Shown here: piece after piece, positions 6,624-15,078 of the stretch
Numbering within the stretch: the stretch's first letter is position 1
Layout of the letters: each line of letters begins with the position of its first letter
NCBI GenBank assembly: GCA_964403185.1
Contig: CAYOFK010000057.1
Location: forward strand, 1 to 16,332
From: CAYOFK01 sp964403185
GTDB lineage: Bacteria; Bacteroidota; Bacteroidia; Bacteroidales; VadinHA17
Reading direction: 5' to 3'
DNA: 16,332 nt
Position numbers and translations under genes: made by a program
Notes under the pieces: model-generated
The model's database searches: none
What the model was told of the DNA's origin: nothing
Seen by the model: the letters and a program-made list of their open reading frames with translations, nothing else

Positions 6624-8942
6624 ATGAAGACCATCAAACAACCAACGAACCTCCTTTACATATGTATCTGTCTCACCCTTCTGACCCCATCCTGTTCAAC
6701 CAGGGAAAACCAGATTTCACCCTCTCAGCATGATCTGGTCTTCAGCGAACTGCCAGACCTATGGGATGAAGCCATTCCTCTTGGAAATGGGATGCTTGGC
6801 GCCCTGGTCTGGAAAAAAGGAGAAAACCTGAGAATTTCACTTGACCGTGCCGACCTGTGGGACCTGCGGCCAATGGAAAATATGTACGACCCTTCCTTTA
6901 CCTACGACTGGGTTTATGAACAGTGGAAAAACGATGCCTATATTGAAGTTCAGAATAAAGGAGACCGCCCCTACAACCAGAGTGCCGGGCCTTCAAAAAT
7001 ACCTGCGGCCGCAATTGAAATTCCCATCGAAAACTGGGGGCCTGTTAAATCTGTCCGGCTCTATACACATCATGGAATTTGTAAGGTAACCTGGGAAAGT
7101 GGTGCCGGAATGGACATCTTCGTAGATGCCACACAGCCAGCCGGCTGGATAAAGATTACCGGAGATCCATCGTCTGACATATTCAATTTGATACCCCCAC
7201 CCTACTATGTTGAAAAATCCAGCGACGCGGATGATCCCATAACCGGCCAGGATCTGAGGCAACTGAGTTATCCCGCCGGGAATCTTTTAAAAAATAAAAC
7301 CTGTATCAGCTACGATCAGGAAGGCTGGAACGGTTTTAAATACAAGGTTCACCTTGCCTGGAAAAAACGAGGCCATGAAATTACGGCCACATGGAGCATA
7401 TCATCCCAAACCAGGGGGATAGAGGATAACTCCACAGCAATCGAAATGGTTGACCATGCCATGGATGATGGTTATACACAAAGTAAGAAAAACCACCTGG
7501 AATGGTGGTCGCAATTCTGGGATCAATCCACCATAGATATACCGGATTCTATCCTTGAAAAACAATGGTTTCTTGAACAATATAAGTTCGGTTCCGCTGC
7601 CAGGAAAGGAGCGCCACCCATCAGCCTCCAGGCTATCTGGACAGCCGATAACGGGCACCTGCCTCCCTGGAAAGGGGATTTCCACCACGACCTCAACACT
7701 CAACTGAGTTATTGGCCGGCTTACAGTGGAAACCACCTGGATCTCGAGGAAGGGTTTCTGGACTGGCTCTGGTCAATCCGGGAGGAAGGGAAAAAATATA
7801 CCCAATGGTATTACCAGGCTGAAGGCCTGAATATCCCAGGTGTTACCACCCTGACCGGCCAGCCTATGGGTGGCTGGATCCAGTATTCTTTGGGACCAAC
7901 TGTTTCTGCCTGGCTCGGGCAACATTTTTACCTGCACTGGCTGTATAGTGCGGATAAAACCTTCCTGAAAGAAAGAGCCTATCCATGGATCAGTGATGTC
8001 GCCGTTTTTCTCGACCAAATCTCAGTCAGAGATGAATCAGGTAAACGAAAACTGCCCATCAGTTCCAGTCCTGAAATTTTTAACAATTCCCGTAAAGCAT
8101 GGTTCGGGCAAACCACCAACTTCGACCTGGCGCTCATCCGTTTCACGTATCAAAAAGCCAGTGAAATGGCTCAGGTCCTGAAACTGGAAGAAGATGTCAT
8201 AAAATGGGACAGCATTTTAAATGAATGGCCTGATTTGGATATTGATCCTGAAACGGGATTCACTTTTGCACCCGGATTTCCCTATGCTGAATCGCACCGT
8301 CATTTCTCTCATCTCATGGCATTCCATCCACTCGGATTAGTAGATTGGAATAACGGTCCCCAGGAGCGTGAAATCATTTTGAACACGCTGAATAATCTGG
8401 AACAAAACGGTTCTGATCATTGGGTGGGTTACAGCTTTAGCTGGCTGGGGAATTTATATGCAAGGGCCATGATGGGTGAAAAAGCTGCCGAAACACTCAG
8501 GATCTTTTCTGAAAATTTCACTCTCAGGAACAGTTTCCATGTGAATGGGGACCAGTCAGGAAAAGGGTATTCCAATTTTATTTACCGCCCGTTTACCCTG
8601 GAAGGGAATTTTGCATTTGCCGCCGGCATCCAGGAAATGCTTTTGCAAAGTCATACCGGGGTTATCAAAGTATTTCCTGCCATTCCGGAATCATGGGAAA
8701 ATGTTTCTTTCCATCAATTAAGGACGGTGGGAGCGTTCCTGATTTCAGCCAGTCTTGAGGATGGCCTGGTAAAAAAAGTGACCGTAATATCTGAAAAAGG
8801 AGAAGAAATGAAGATGCAAAATCCGTTCATAAATAGAGAATTTCAGGTTGAAGGCATCCATGTGGACCGTGTTCACATTGAGGAAGATTATCTGATTGTT
8901 CACACGGAACCAGGAGAAAAAATCACGTTTACAGGATTCTGA
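6624..8942 (+). CDS. GH95-like exported lipoprotein glycosidase
   Basis: This 772-residue protein resembles GH95 (alpha-L-fucosidase/alpha-L-galactosidase, inverting, (alpha/alpha)6 barrel) along its whole length. The start is ATG 6624, not the upstream in-frame TTG (6594), because a lipoprotein-type signal ending LLTPSC follows it. The N-terminal beta-domain begins WDEAIPLGNGMLGALVW. The barrel shows PPWKGDFHHDLNTQLSYW (about 348-365), SSSPEIF (480-486), HRHFSH (558-563) and TLEGNFAFAAGIQEMLLQSH (658-677). In characterised GH95 the corresponding motifs are N-x-N, a general-acid Glu in a SPE-like loop, and D-G-N-F. Here the first Asn is Asp356, the second is Asn358, the acid Glu484 is kept, and the Asp is Glu660. 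The enzyme is probably active, but fucosidase specificity should not be assumed. It opens the glycan cluster and is separated from the sulfatase by the REP-like array. Confidence 0.75.
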   Translation: MKTIKQPTNLLYICICLTLLTPSCSTRENQISPSQHDLVFSELPDLWDEAIPLGNGMLGALVWKKGENLRISLDRADLWDLRPMENMYDPSFTYDWVYEQWKNDAYIEVQNKGDRPYNQSAGPSKIPAAAIEIPIENWGPVKSVRLYTHHGICKVTWESGAGMDIFVDATQPAGWIKITGDPSSDIFNLIPPPYYVEKSSDADDPITGQDLRQLSYPAGNLLKNKTCISYDQEGWNGFKYKVHLAWKKRGHEITATWSISSQTRGIEDNSTAIEMVDHAMDDGYTQSKKNHLEWWSQFWDQSTIDIPDSILEKQWFLEQYKFGSAARKGAPPISLQAIWTADNGHLPPWKGDFHHDLNTQLSYWPAYSGNHLDLEEGFLDWLWSIREEGKKYTQWYYQAEGLNIPGVTTLTGQPMGGWIQYSLGPTVSAWLGQHFYLHWLYSADKTFLKERAYPWISDVAVFLDQISVRDESGKRKLPISSSPEIFNNSRKAWFGQTTNFDLALIRFTYQKASEMAQVLKLEEDVIKWDSILNEWPDLDIDPETGFTFAPGFPYAESHRHFSHLMAFHPLGLVDWNNGPQEREIILNTLNNLEQNGSDHWVGYSFSWLGNLYARAMMGEKAAETLRIFSENFTLRNSFHVNGDQSGKGYSNFIYRPFTLEGNFAFAAGIQEMLLQSHTGVIKVFPAIPESWENVSFHQLRTVGAFLISASLEDGLVKKVTVISEKGEEMKMQNPFINREFQVEGIHVDRVHIEEDYLIVHTEPGEKITFTGF

Positions 8943-9037
8943 TATGAAAGCTGGATTATGCAAGCAGAGATATGATTGGAAATGGACATATATTAAACCG
9001 GAATATTCTGATTTATTAAAACAATAATTGTTATTAT

Positions 9038-9078
9038 GTAGATCGACTCTCTGAGTCGATTGCGTTTCAAAGAAACGC
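9038..9078 (+). repeat. REP-like hairpin pair: GTAG-headed hairpin plus a second hairpin
   Basis: GTAG (9038-9041) directly precedes an 8-bp stem ATCGACTC/GAGTCGAT with a 3-base loop (9042-9060). One base later there is a 7-bp stem GCGTTTC/GAAACGC with loop AAA (9062-9078), followed by TCAAG, which resembles an eroded TCTACAG tail. A GTAG tetranucleotide at the foot of a hairpin is the hallmark of REP sequences mobilised by RAYT (TnpA_REP) transposases. The second hairpin could be the inverted partner, giving a REPIN-like pair. Confidence 0.55.
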
Positions 9079-9100
9079 TCAAGATAACTTTATATTAATA

Positions 9101-9200
9101 AGCGACTTTGGAAAGTCGCTCTACAGGCATTATAAACAAGCGACTTACAAAGTCGCTCTACAGGCATTGTAAATACGCGACTTGGAAAGTCGCTCTACAG
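9101..9200 (-). repeat. Three tandem REP-like hairpins, minus orientation
   Basis: Three hairpins lie 37-38 bp apart. Stem AGCGACTTT/AAAGTCGCT spans 9101-9120, AGCGACTT/AAGTCGCT spans 9139-9157, and GCGACTT/AAGTCGC spans 9177-9193. Each is followed by CTACAG, which on the minus strand reads CTGTAG, so every unit has GTAG at its foot. The spacers are also alike (GGCATTATAAACA and GGCATTGTAAATAC). On its own strand each unit reads GTAGAGCGACTT, matching GTAGATCGACTC of the upstream hairpin. All four GTAG-bearing hairpins therefore belong to one family in two orientations. No RAYT gene is in the window. Confidence 0.7.
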
Positions 9201-9223
9201 AAATTATTATATAAATAAATAAT

Positions 9224-10753
9224 ATGAATAGCGTTAAGATTGTATTGGTTTACACCTTGTACATCCTTCTCCACGCAGGTTGTGCAAGCAAAACAGAAAT
9301 AAAACCCAACATCATCCTGTTCCTGGTGGATGACATGGGCTGGCAGGATACCTCTGTTCCCTTCCATACGGACACCACTAACTTCAACCGGTTGTATCAC
9401 ACTCCGGCCATGGAACGCCTGGCCCGTGAAGGAATGAAGTTTACCCAGGCCTATGCCAGTTCGGTATGTTCTCCAACCCGTATCAGCCTGATGACCGGGG
9501 TCAATGCTGCCAGGCACCGCGTAACCAACTGGACCTTATATAAAAATAAAAGTCAGGATGCTCCACATAGTACCCTTGAATTCCCTGTCTGGAATATGAA
9601 CGGGATGAGTCCGGTTCCTGAAATTGAAAACACTTTTTATGCTATAGCCCTGCCCCAATTACTTAAAGATGCCGGGTATTTTACCATCCACTGCGGAAAA
9701 GCACATTTGGGAGCTATGAATACATCCGCTGCTGATCCGTTGAACATCGGATTCGATATCAATATTGCCGGTCATGCCGCCGGTGGACCGGGCAGTTATT
9801 ATGGCCTCCAAAACTTTGGAAATGAATCCGGAAAACACACATTGCCATGGGGGATCCCGGGTTTGGAAAAATATCATGGCAAAGATATCTACCTGAATGA
9901 AGCTTTAACCATTGAGGCAAAAATGGCACTTGACAGTGCCATCCGAATCAAAAAACCATTTTTCCTGTATATGTCGCATTACGCTATTCATGCTCCCATT
10001 CAGGAAGACCAGCGATTTGTTGAAAAGTACCTGTCAGATACACTGCCCCTGGTTGAATCAAAATATGCATCCATGATCGAGTCCATGGATAAAAGTCTGG
10101 GCGATCTGATGGATTATTTAGACAGGCATGGTTTGGCAGAAAATACAATCATTCTTTTTATGTCGGATAACGGCGGACTTAGTGCTGCCATCCGTGGTGG
10201 GACACCTCATACACACAATCGTCCGCTTTCCAGCGGAAAGGGTTCGGCTCACGAAGGGGGCATCCGGGAACCAATGATCGTTAAGTGGCCGGGTATGGTA
10301 AAAGCCGGATCAAAATCCGATAACTACCTGATCATAGAAGATTTCTTTCCAACTATTCTTGAAATGACGGGCATAACCGATTATAAAGTACCACAAATGG
10401 TTGATGGAAAAAGTTTTATGCCGCTCTTAAAGAATGGAAAATCAAACGCCCCCGAGCGGTCTTTGTTCTGGCATTTTCCAAACAATTGGGGACCAACCGG
10501 GCCCGGTATCGGTGCCAGTAGTACTATCCGTAAGGGAGACTGGAAACTTATCTATTATTATGAGGATCAGTCCTATGAACTTTTTAACATTGAAAAGGAC
10601 CTGGGTGAACATAATAATCTTTCAAAGGAATATTCTGAAAAGGTCGCTGCATTGAGTGAGGAACTATCTGATTACTTAAGATCTGTTGATGCTCAAAGAC
10701 CCTTAATAAAATCAACAGGGGAACCATGTCCCTGGCCAGCTGCCGGAAAATAA
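9224..10753 (+). CDS. S1-type sulfatase, exported (putative lipoprotein)
   Basis: This 509-residue formylglycine-dependent sulfatase hydrolyses sulfate esters, probably on a glycan. The N-terminus MNSVKIVLVYTLYILLHAGC is a signal with a likely lipid-acceptor Cys20, although the lipobox is weak. The activation motif CSPTR is at 82-86; Cys82 would be converted to formylglycine by an anaerobic maturase encoded elsewhere. Calcium ligands are visible as DD (36-37) and DN (315-316, in MSDNGG). Other active-site motifs are GKAHLG (158-163, more often GKWHLG), SHYAIHAP (251-258) and GKGSAHEGGIREP (338-350). The C-terminal subdomain, with RKGDWKLIYYYED (436-448), is complete. The start is the ATG just after the hairpin array. 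The GH2 gene begins 23 bp after its stop. Sulfatase subfamily and substrate are not assignable by eye. Confidence 0.93.
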   Translation: MNSVKIVLVYTLYILLHAGCASKTEIKPNIILFLVDDMGWQDTSVPFHTDTTNFNRLYHTPAMERLAREGMKFTQAYASSVCSPTRISLMTGVNAARHRVTNWTLYKNKSQDAPHSTLEFPVWNMNGMSPVPEIENTFYAIALPQLLKDAGYFTIHCGKAHLGAMNTSAADPLNIGFDINIAGHAAGGPGSYYGLQNFGNESGKHTLPWGIPGLEKYHGKDIYLNEALTIEAKMALDSAIRIKKPFFLYMSHYAIHAPIQEDQRFVEKYLSDTLPLVESKYASMIESMDKSLGDLMDYLDRHGLAENTIILFMSDNGGLSAAIRGGTPHTHNRPLSSGKGSAHEGGIREPMIVKWPGMVKAGSKSDNYLIIEDFFPTILEMTGITDYKVPQMVDGKSFMPLLKNGKSNAPERSLFWHFPNNWGPTGPGIGASSTIRKGDWKLIYYYEDQSYELFNIEKDLGEHNNLSKEYSEKVAALSEELSDYLRSVDAQRPLIKSTGEPCPWPAAGK

Positions 10754-10776
10754 TTTTAACCCTTTACATATTTATA

Positions 10777-13638
10777 ATGAAAGGACATCGCTACATCATT
10801 CCATCGTTCCATAATTCCTTTATCATTCTCAGACTACTGATAATTTTCTTGGTTTTTCTTGTTTCATGCAGCTCAGAATCCTCACACCAGATTGACCTGG
10901 CCGGCACATGGCAGTTTGCTGTGGATTCTGCGGATATTGGTTTACAGGAACAATGGTTTTCTGATGATCTGAAGGAACAAATCATTTTGCCAGGATCTAT
11001 GGCAGAAAATAAAAAAGGTTTTGAAGTTTCTGTTAAAACCGCATGGACCGGTCAGATCGTTAATAATTCATGGTACACAGACAGCCTTTATGCCCCATAC
11101 CGAAAACCTGACAATATCAAGATTCCTTTCTGGTTGACCCCTGTGAAGCATTATGTAGGTCCAGCCTGGTATCGGAGAATCATCACCATACCTGAAGAAT
11201 GGGGTACGGGTCCGGTTGAACTTTATCTGGAGAGGACCCATTGGGAAGCCATGGCTTGGTTCGATTCCATTTACCTTGGTATGAAGAACAGTCTCAGTAC
11301 GCCAAATGTGTTCCGCACACCAGCAATTGAACCAGGAATACATACCCTCACCATACGAATTGATAATCGAATAAAAATTGATGTGGGCCTCAATGCCCAC
11401 AGTGTTTCAGACCATACACAAACCAATTGGAATGGCCTTATTGGAAAATTGGTTATTAACAAAATTCCTGATGCTATGATCGAAATCATTGAAATTTTTC
11501 CAAACCTGCAACAAAAATCCGCAAAACTCAAACTTCAAATTTTAAACCATACTGATAATACCATTCAAGGGTCGCTGATTGTTCAAGCATCATCAGAAAA
11601 TATGAAGAGTAAACACCATCCTCCCCGAATTCAAAAAGTTATTGGTCTGGCTGCAGGATTGAACCAGGTAGAATTAGTTTACCCTCTCGGTCAGGAAATG
11701 CTAACCTGGGATGAATTCGCCCCCGCTTTTTATCAACTGGTCGCAACACTGGAGTATGAATCAGGGTCGACCGATTATAATACTGTATTTGGCATGCGGG
11801 AGTTTAAAGTCAATGGAACCCAGTTTGAAGTTAATGGCAGGAAAACTTTTCTGAGGGGAACCCTGGAGTGTGCTGTTTTTCCGTTAACCGGGTACCCACC
11901 AACAGATATCGACTCATGGAAGAAAATCATGCAAACCATTAAGGACTTTGGTCTGAATCATATGCGGTTTCATTCATGGTGCCCTCCGGAAGCAGCTTTT
12001 AAAGCTGCAGATGAAATTGGGATTTATTTACAGGTGGAATGCGGGGCATGGGCAAGCATTGGTAATGGCGAGCCAATCGATAATTTCATTATGGCAGAAA
12101 GTAAACGGATCGTCATGGAATATGGAAATCATCCTTCATTTTGTATGATGGCCTATGGAAATGAGCCCGGGGGATCAGATCAAGGTATTTTTCTTACGAA
12201 ATTCCTCAAATACTGGAAAGAAAGAGATCCCCGAAGAGTTTATACTGGTGCTGCAGGATGGCCCGTTCTGGAAGAAAATGACTATCATAATATCCCGGAA
12301 CCCAGGGGTCACCAGTGGGGTGCCGGTTTAAGCAGCCGGTTCAATTCTGAACCTTTGAATATGGATTATGATTATGGAAATATCCTTAAGAAATATAATA
12401 AGCCCGTCGTATCTCATGAGATCGGACAATGGTGTGTATTTCCTGACCTTTCAGAGATCGAGGATTATACCGGAGTATTAAAAGCTAAAAACTTTGAAAT
12501 AGTAAGAGATAATCTCCAAAATAAGGGAATGCTACATCAGGCTCAGGCTTTTCTTTTAGCATCCGGAAAATGGCAAAGCCTGCTTTATAAAGAAGAAATT
12601 GAGACAGCTTTGAGAACGCCCGGATTTGCAGGATTCCAACTACTGGATCTCCACGATTTCCCTGGCCAGGGAACTGCTCTGGTAGGGGTTCTAAATCCAT
12701 TTTGGGAAACAAAAGGATATATAAATGCTGAAGAATTTAAGTCTTTTTGCAATGATATAGTACCACTGGTGCGGTTAACGAAGAGGGTGTATACTAATAA
12801 TGAGAAACTTGAAGTCCTTATTGAAATATCGAATTACAGTAAGGAAAGTATTGAGAGCGAGATCATAGTTGCAGTAAGGTACCCGGATGGCCGTGTTTTA
12901 TTTAAAAAAACCATTCCCAAAAGAACCATTCAATCTGGCGGATTGAGCCCAATTGATACCGTTATTATACCTATAAAGAATGTTAGCATCCCATCCAGGC
13001 TAAAATTGTCAGTGGGATTAAAAGATTATTTTCATAGAGAAAATAACTGGGATATATGGGTCTATCCTGAAATGAACATTCAAAAAGAGAACAAAGATAT
13101 TGCTATTACTGAAAATATTGATTCTGCTATTAATATCCTCAAAAATGGTGGTAAGGTATTACTAAACATCCCTCCCAAAACCATTGGATCCGATGTTCCA
13201 TCAGGATTTACAACCATATTCTGGAATACTGCATGGACAAGAAAGCAAAAACCACACACATTAGGAATATTATGTGATCCTGATCACCCGGTTTTTGGGA
13301 GTTTCCCTACCAATTTTCATTCAAATTGGCAATGGTATGATATCATCGCACATTCAAGGCCCATGAACCTGGATTCATGGCCTGGAGAGTTATCACCACT
13401 AATTCAGGTTATTGATGATTGGAACACCAACCGGAAATTAGGACTTCTTATTGAGGCGAAAGTTGGAAATGGGAAACTTTTGCTTAGCTCAATTGATTTC
13501 AATGCAAGGGATGGTAGTCGCCTGGTGTCTGACCAACTCAAGTCCTCAATTTTTGATTATATGATATCAGAACGATTTGATCCTGAAATAGAAATTGATG
13601 AAAATGATATATATAGTCTGGTCGGCCCGCTTTATTAA
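10777..13638 (+). CDS. GH2 family glycoside hydrolase, lipoprotein
   Basis: This 953-residue exo-glycosidase belongs to the GH2 fold group (beta-galactosidase/beta-glucuronidase/beta-mannosidase type, retaining). ATG 10777 is chosen over the in-frame ATG at 10726, which overlaps the sulfatase. From 10777 a basic head and hydrophobic stretch lead into FLVFLVSCSS, a good lipobox. The domains in order are: a jelly-roll sugar-binding domain beginning DLAGTWQFAVD; an Ig-like sandwich; and a TIM barrel opening with QFEVNGRKTFLRGT (about 349-362) and MRFHSWCPPEA. The acid/base is Glu463 in YGNEPGG and the nucleophile is Glu548 in SHEIGQW, a normal 85-residue spacing. A C-terminal region (about 780-940, with WNTAWT, PHTLG and NGKLLLSSIDF) looks like an additional alpha/beta accessory domain. 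Substrate is unknown; the sulfatase neighbour suggests a sulfated or desulfated glycan. Confidence 0.9.
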   Translation: MKGHRYIIPSFHNSFIILRLLIIFLVFLVSCSSESSHQIDLAGTWQFAVDSADIGLQEQWFSDDLKEQIILPGSMAENKKGFEVSVKTAWTGQIVNNSWYTDSLYAPYRKPDNIKIPFWLTPVKHYVGPAWYRRIITIPEEWGTGPVELYLERTHWEAMAWFDSIYLGMKNSLSTPNVFRTPAIEPGIHTLTIRIDNRIKIDVGLNAHSVSDHTQTNWNGLIGKLVINKIPDAMIEIIEIFPNLQQKSAKLKLQILNHTDNTIQGSLIVQASSENMKSKHHPPRIQKVIGLAAGLNQVELVYPLGQEMLTWDEFAPAFYQLVATLEYESGSTDYNTVFGMREFKVNGTQFEVNGRKTFLRGTLECAVFPLTGYPPTDIDSWKKIMQTIKDFGLNHMRFHSWCPPEAAFKAADEIGIYLQVECGAWASIGNGEPIDNFIMAESKRIVMEYGNHPSFCMMAYGNEPGGSDQGIFLTKFLKYWKERDPRRVYTGAAGWPVLEENDYHNIPEPRGHQWGAGLSSRFNSEPLNMDYDYGNILKKYNKPVVSHEIGQWCVFPDLSEIEDYTGVLKAKNFEIVRDNLQNKGMLHQAQAFLLASGKWQSLLYKEEIETALRTPGFAGFQLLDLHDFPGQGTALVGVLNPFWETKGYINAEEFKSFCNDIVPLVRLTKRVYTNNEKLEVLIEISNYSKESIESEIIVAVRYPDGRVLFKKTIPKRTIQSGGLSPIDTVIIPIKNVSIPSRLKLSVGLKDYFHRENNWDIWVYPEMNIQKENKDIAITENIDSAINILKNGGKVLLNIPPKTIGSDVPSGFTTIFWNTAWTRKQKPHTLGILCDPDHPVFGSFPTNFHSNWQWYDIIAHSRPMNLDSWPGELSPLIQVIDDWNTNRKLGLLIEAKVGNGKLLLSSIDFNARDGSRLVSDQLKSSIFDYMISERFDPEIEIDENDIYSLVGPLY

Positions 13639-13724
13639 ATTCGTTTCGGTGGAAGGATTTGAGGGGCAAAACTTCAGCTCTCTGGCAGAGTTTGAGATAA
13701 TTGGAACTGAAAATATACATTAGA
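13639..13724. other. 86-bp spacer between GH2 and transporter genes
   Basis: This is the only gap of note inside the sulfatase-to-lipoprotein run. I see no strong hairpin with a T-run and no clear TAnnTTTG box, so transcription probably continues through it. An in-frame TTG at 13701 precedes the transporter ATG but is not a convincing start. Confidence 0.5.
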
Positions 13725-15065
13725 ATGCCCTCGTACCCATATAATATCCGGTATATCTCAAGACTGGCGGTTATTGTCGCTTTTGGAGGCCTTCTGTTTG
13801 GCTATGATATTTCGGTTATATCAGGTACCATCCCATTTATATCAGATTATTTCGATCTTAATGAATGGTGGAAAGGCTTTGTTGTAAGTAGTGTTTATAT
13901 AGGCTGCATGATCGGTGCTTCCCTGGCCGGAAAACTGAGCGATCAATTTGGCCGCAAAGGCCTCCTCCTGGTCTCGGCCATACTTTTTGGTATTTCTGCG
14001 ATAGGATCAGGACTCGCAACCAATCTTCCCGGCTTTTTCATCTTCAGACTTGTTGGAGGATTTGGTGTAGGAATGGCCTCTCTCCTGTCCCCATTGTATA
14101 TTGCCGAAATTTCTCCTGCACATATTCGGGGCAGATTTGTATCCATTAACCAGTTCGCCATTGTTATTGGAATTCTTGTAGCATATTTCATTAATTACCT
14201 TCTAGTAAATACTGGCAATAATAATTGGCGCTGGATGTTTATGGCCGAAGGTTTACCCTCTATTGTATTCTTTACAGGAGTACTATTCGTCCCGGAAAGC
14301 CCCAGGTGGCTGATAAAGAGAGGAGAAAAAACCAGGGCTGGCGAGGTCTTAAAAAGAATTGGTGGCGAGAACTATTCAGAATGGTCGCTGACTGAGATAT
14401 CGAACTCATTATTACAAAAATCAAGACATGGTTTAAGAAATCTCTTCGACCGCCCGTTAAGGCCTATTCTGATCATTGGCATACTACTGGCAATACTCCA
14501 GCAGTGGAGTGGGATCAATGTTATTTTCTTTTATGCCCCGGATATTTTTGCCAGTACGGGTATCAGTGTGAAATCACAATTGGGTCAAACGGTCCTTATT
14601 GGACTTGTGAATGTGACTTTTACAATACTCGCCATGTGGCTTGTTGACAAGATTGGAAGGCGAAGGTTAATGTTGATAGGTTCAGCTGGCATGGCTGTCT
14701 GTTATGTAATTATTGGGATGTTGTTCTATTCCGGTACTTTAAAAGGATTTGGGCTCTTGCTGGTTATGTTGATAACTATAGCATTTTATGCTTCTTCACT
14801 GGCCCCTGTGACCTGGGTGCTTATCTCAGAGATCTTTCCAAACAGAATCCGGGGGATGGCAATGGCAGTGGCAACTTTTTTTCTTTGGCTGGCATGCTAT
14901 TCCCTTACTCTGACCTTCCCCATTATGATGGAAAATCTTTCAGGTTCATTGACCTTCTGGATCTATGCATTAATTTGTGTGGCCGGATTTTTATTTATTA
15001 ATTTTAAGGTCCCTGAAACTAAAGAAATATCCCTCGAAGAACTTGAAAAATTATTAACAAAATAA
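13725..15065 (+). CDS. MFS sugar porter (sugar/H+ symporter family)
   Basis: This 446-residue inner-membrane monosaccharide transporter has twelve predicted membrane segments and nearly every sugar-porter signature. These include GGLLFGYDISVISG (21-34), LSDQFGRKG (71-79), SPLYIAEISPAHIRGR (122-137), PESPRWLIKRG (190-200), QQWSGINVIFFY (259-270), VDKIGRRR (307-314), SEIFPNRIRG (368-377) and the terminal PETKEISLEELE (430-441). These match the XylE/GalP-like branch that imports xylose, galactose, arabinose or similar hexoses and pentoses with protons. The start is ATG 13725. The next gene begins 13 bp after the stop. Its place in the cluster suggests it takes up the monosaccharide freed by the neighbouring glycosidases. 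The particular sugar cannot be read with confidence. Confidence 0.94.
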   Translation: MPSYPYNIRYISRLAVIVAFGGLLFGYDISVISGTIPFISDYFDLNEWWKGFVVSSVYIGCMIGASLAGKLSDQFGRKGLLLVSAILFGISAIGSGLATNLPGFFIFRLVGGFGVGMASLLSPLYIAEISPAHIRGRFVSINQFAIVIGILVAYFINYLLVNTGNNNWRWMFMAEGLPSIVFFTGVLFVPESPRWLIKRGEKTRAGEVLKRIGGENYSEWSLTEISNSLLQKSRHGLRNLFDRPLRPILIIGILLAILQQWSGINVIFFYAPDIFASTGISVKSQLGQTVLIGLVNVTFTILAMWLVDKIGRRRLMLIGSAGMAVCYVIIGMLFYSGTLKGFGLLLVMLITIAFYASSLAPVTWVLISEIFPNRIRGMAMAVATFFLWLACYSLTLTFPIMMENLSGSLTFWIYALICVAGFLFINFKVPETKEISLEELEKLLTK

Positions 15066-15078
15066 AACATCAACCATT

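Larger units (their letters stand above)
8943..9223. other. Intergenic spacer largely filled by hairpin repeats
   Basis: The first 95 bases or so are AT-rich and show no feature I can name. From 9038 to 9200 the spacer is a run of five short hairpins, listed separately. The final 23 bases (9201-9223) are almost pure A/T and run straight into the sulfatase ATG. Whether the sulfatase unit has its own promoter here or depends on read-through past the hairpins cannot be settled by eye. Confidence 0.7.

Noticed and set aside
9020..9032. AACAAT-A-ATTGTT palindrome
   Set aside because: The arms are short and A/T-only in an A/T-rich spacer, so it is likely to occur by chance.
9101..9200. Possible CRISPR array (regular 37-38 bp periodicity)
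   Set aside because: The repeats are themselves near-perfect hairpins, the spacers are short and almost identical to each other, there are only three units, and no cas gene is present. A REP-type array fits better.
9101..9200. Stacked intrinsic terminators after the GH95-like gene
   Set aside because: The stems are followed by CTACAG rather than a T-run on either strand, and the same sequence family occurs in both orientations, so termination is not the simplest explanation.
10726..10776. Upstream ATG extending the GH2 gene into the sulfatase
   Set aside because: It would add 17 residues before a good lipoprotein signal and overlap the sulfatase stop. ATG 10777 gives a clean lipobox and a 23-bp gap.
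13701..13724. TTG start for the sugar porter
   Set aside because: The ATG at 13725 already gives the usual short cytoplasmic head before the first membrane segment.
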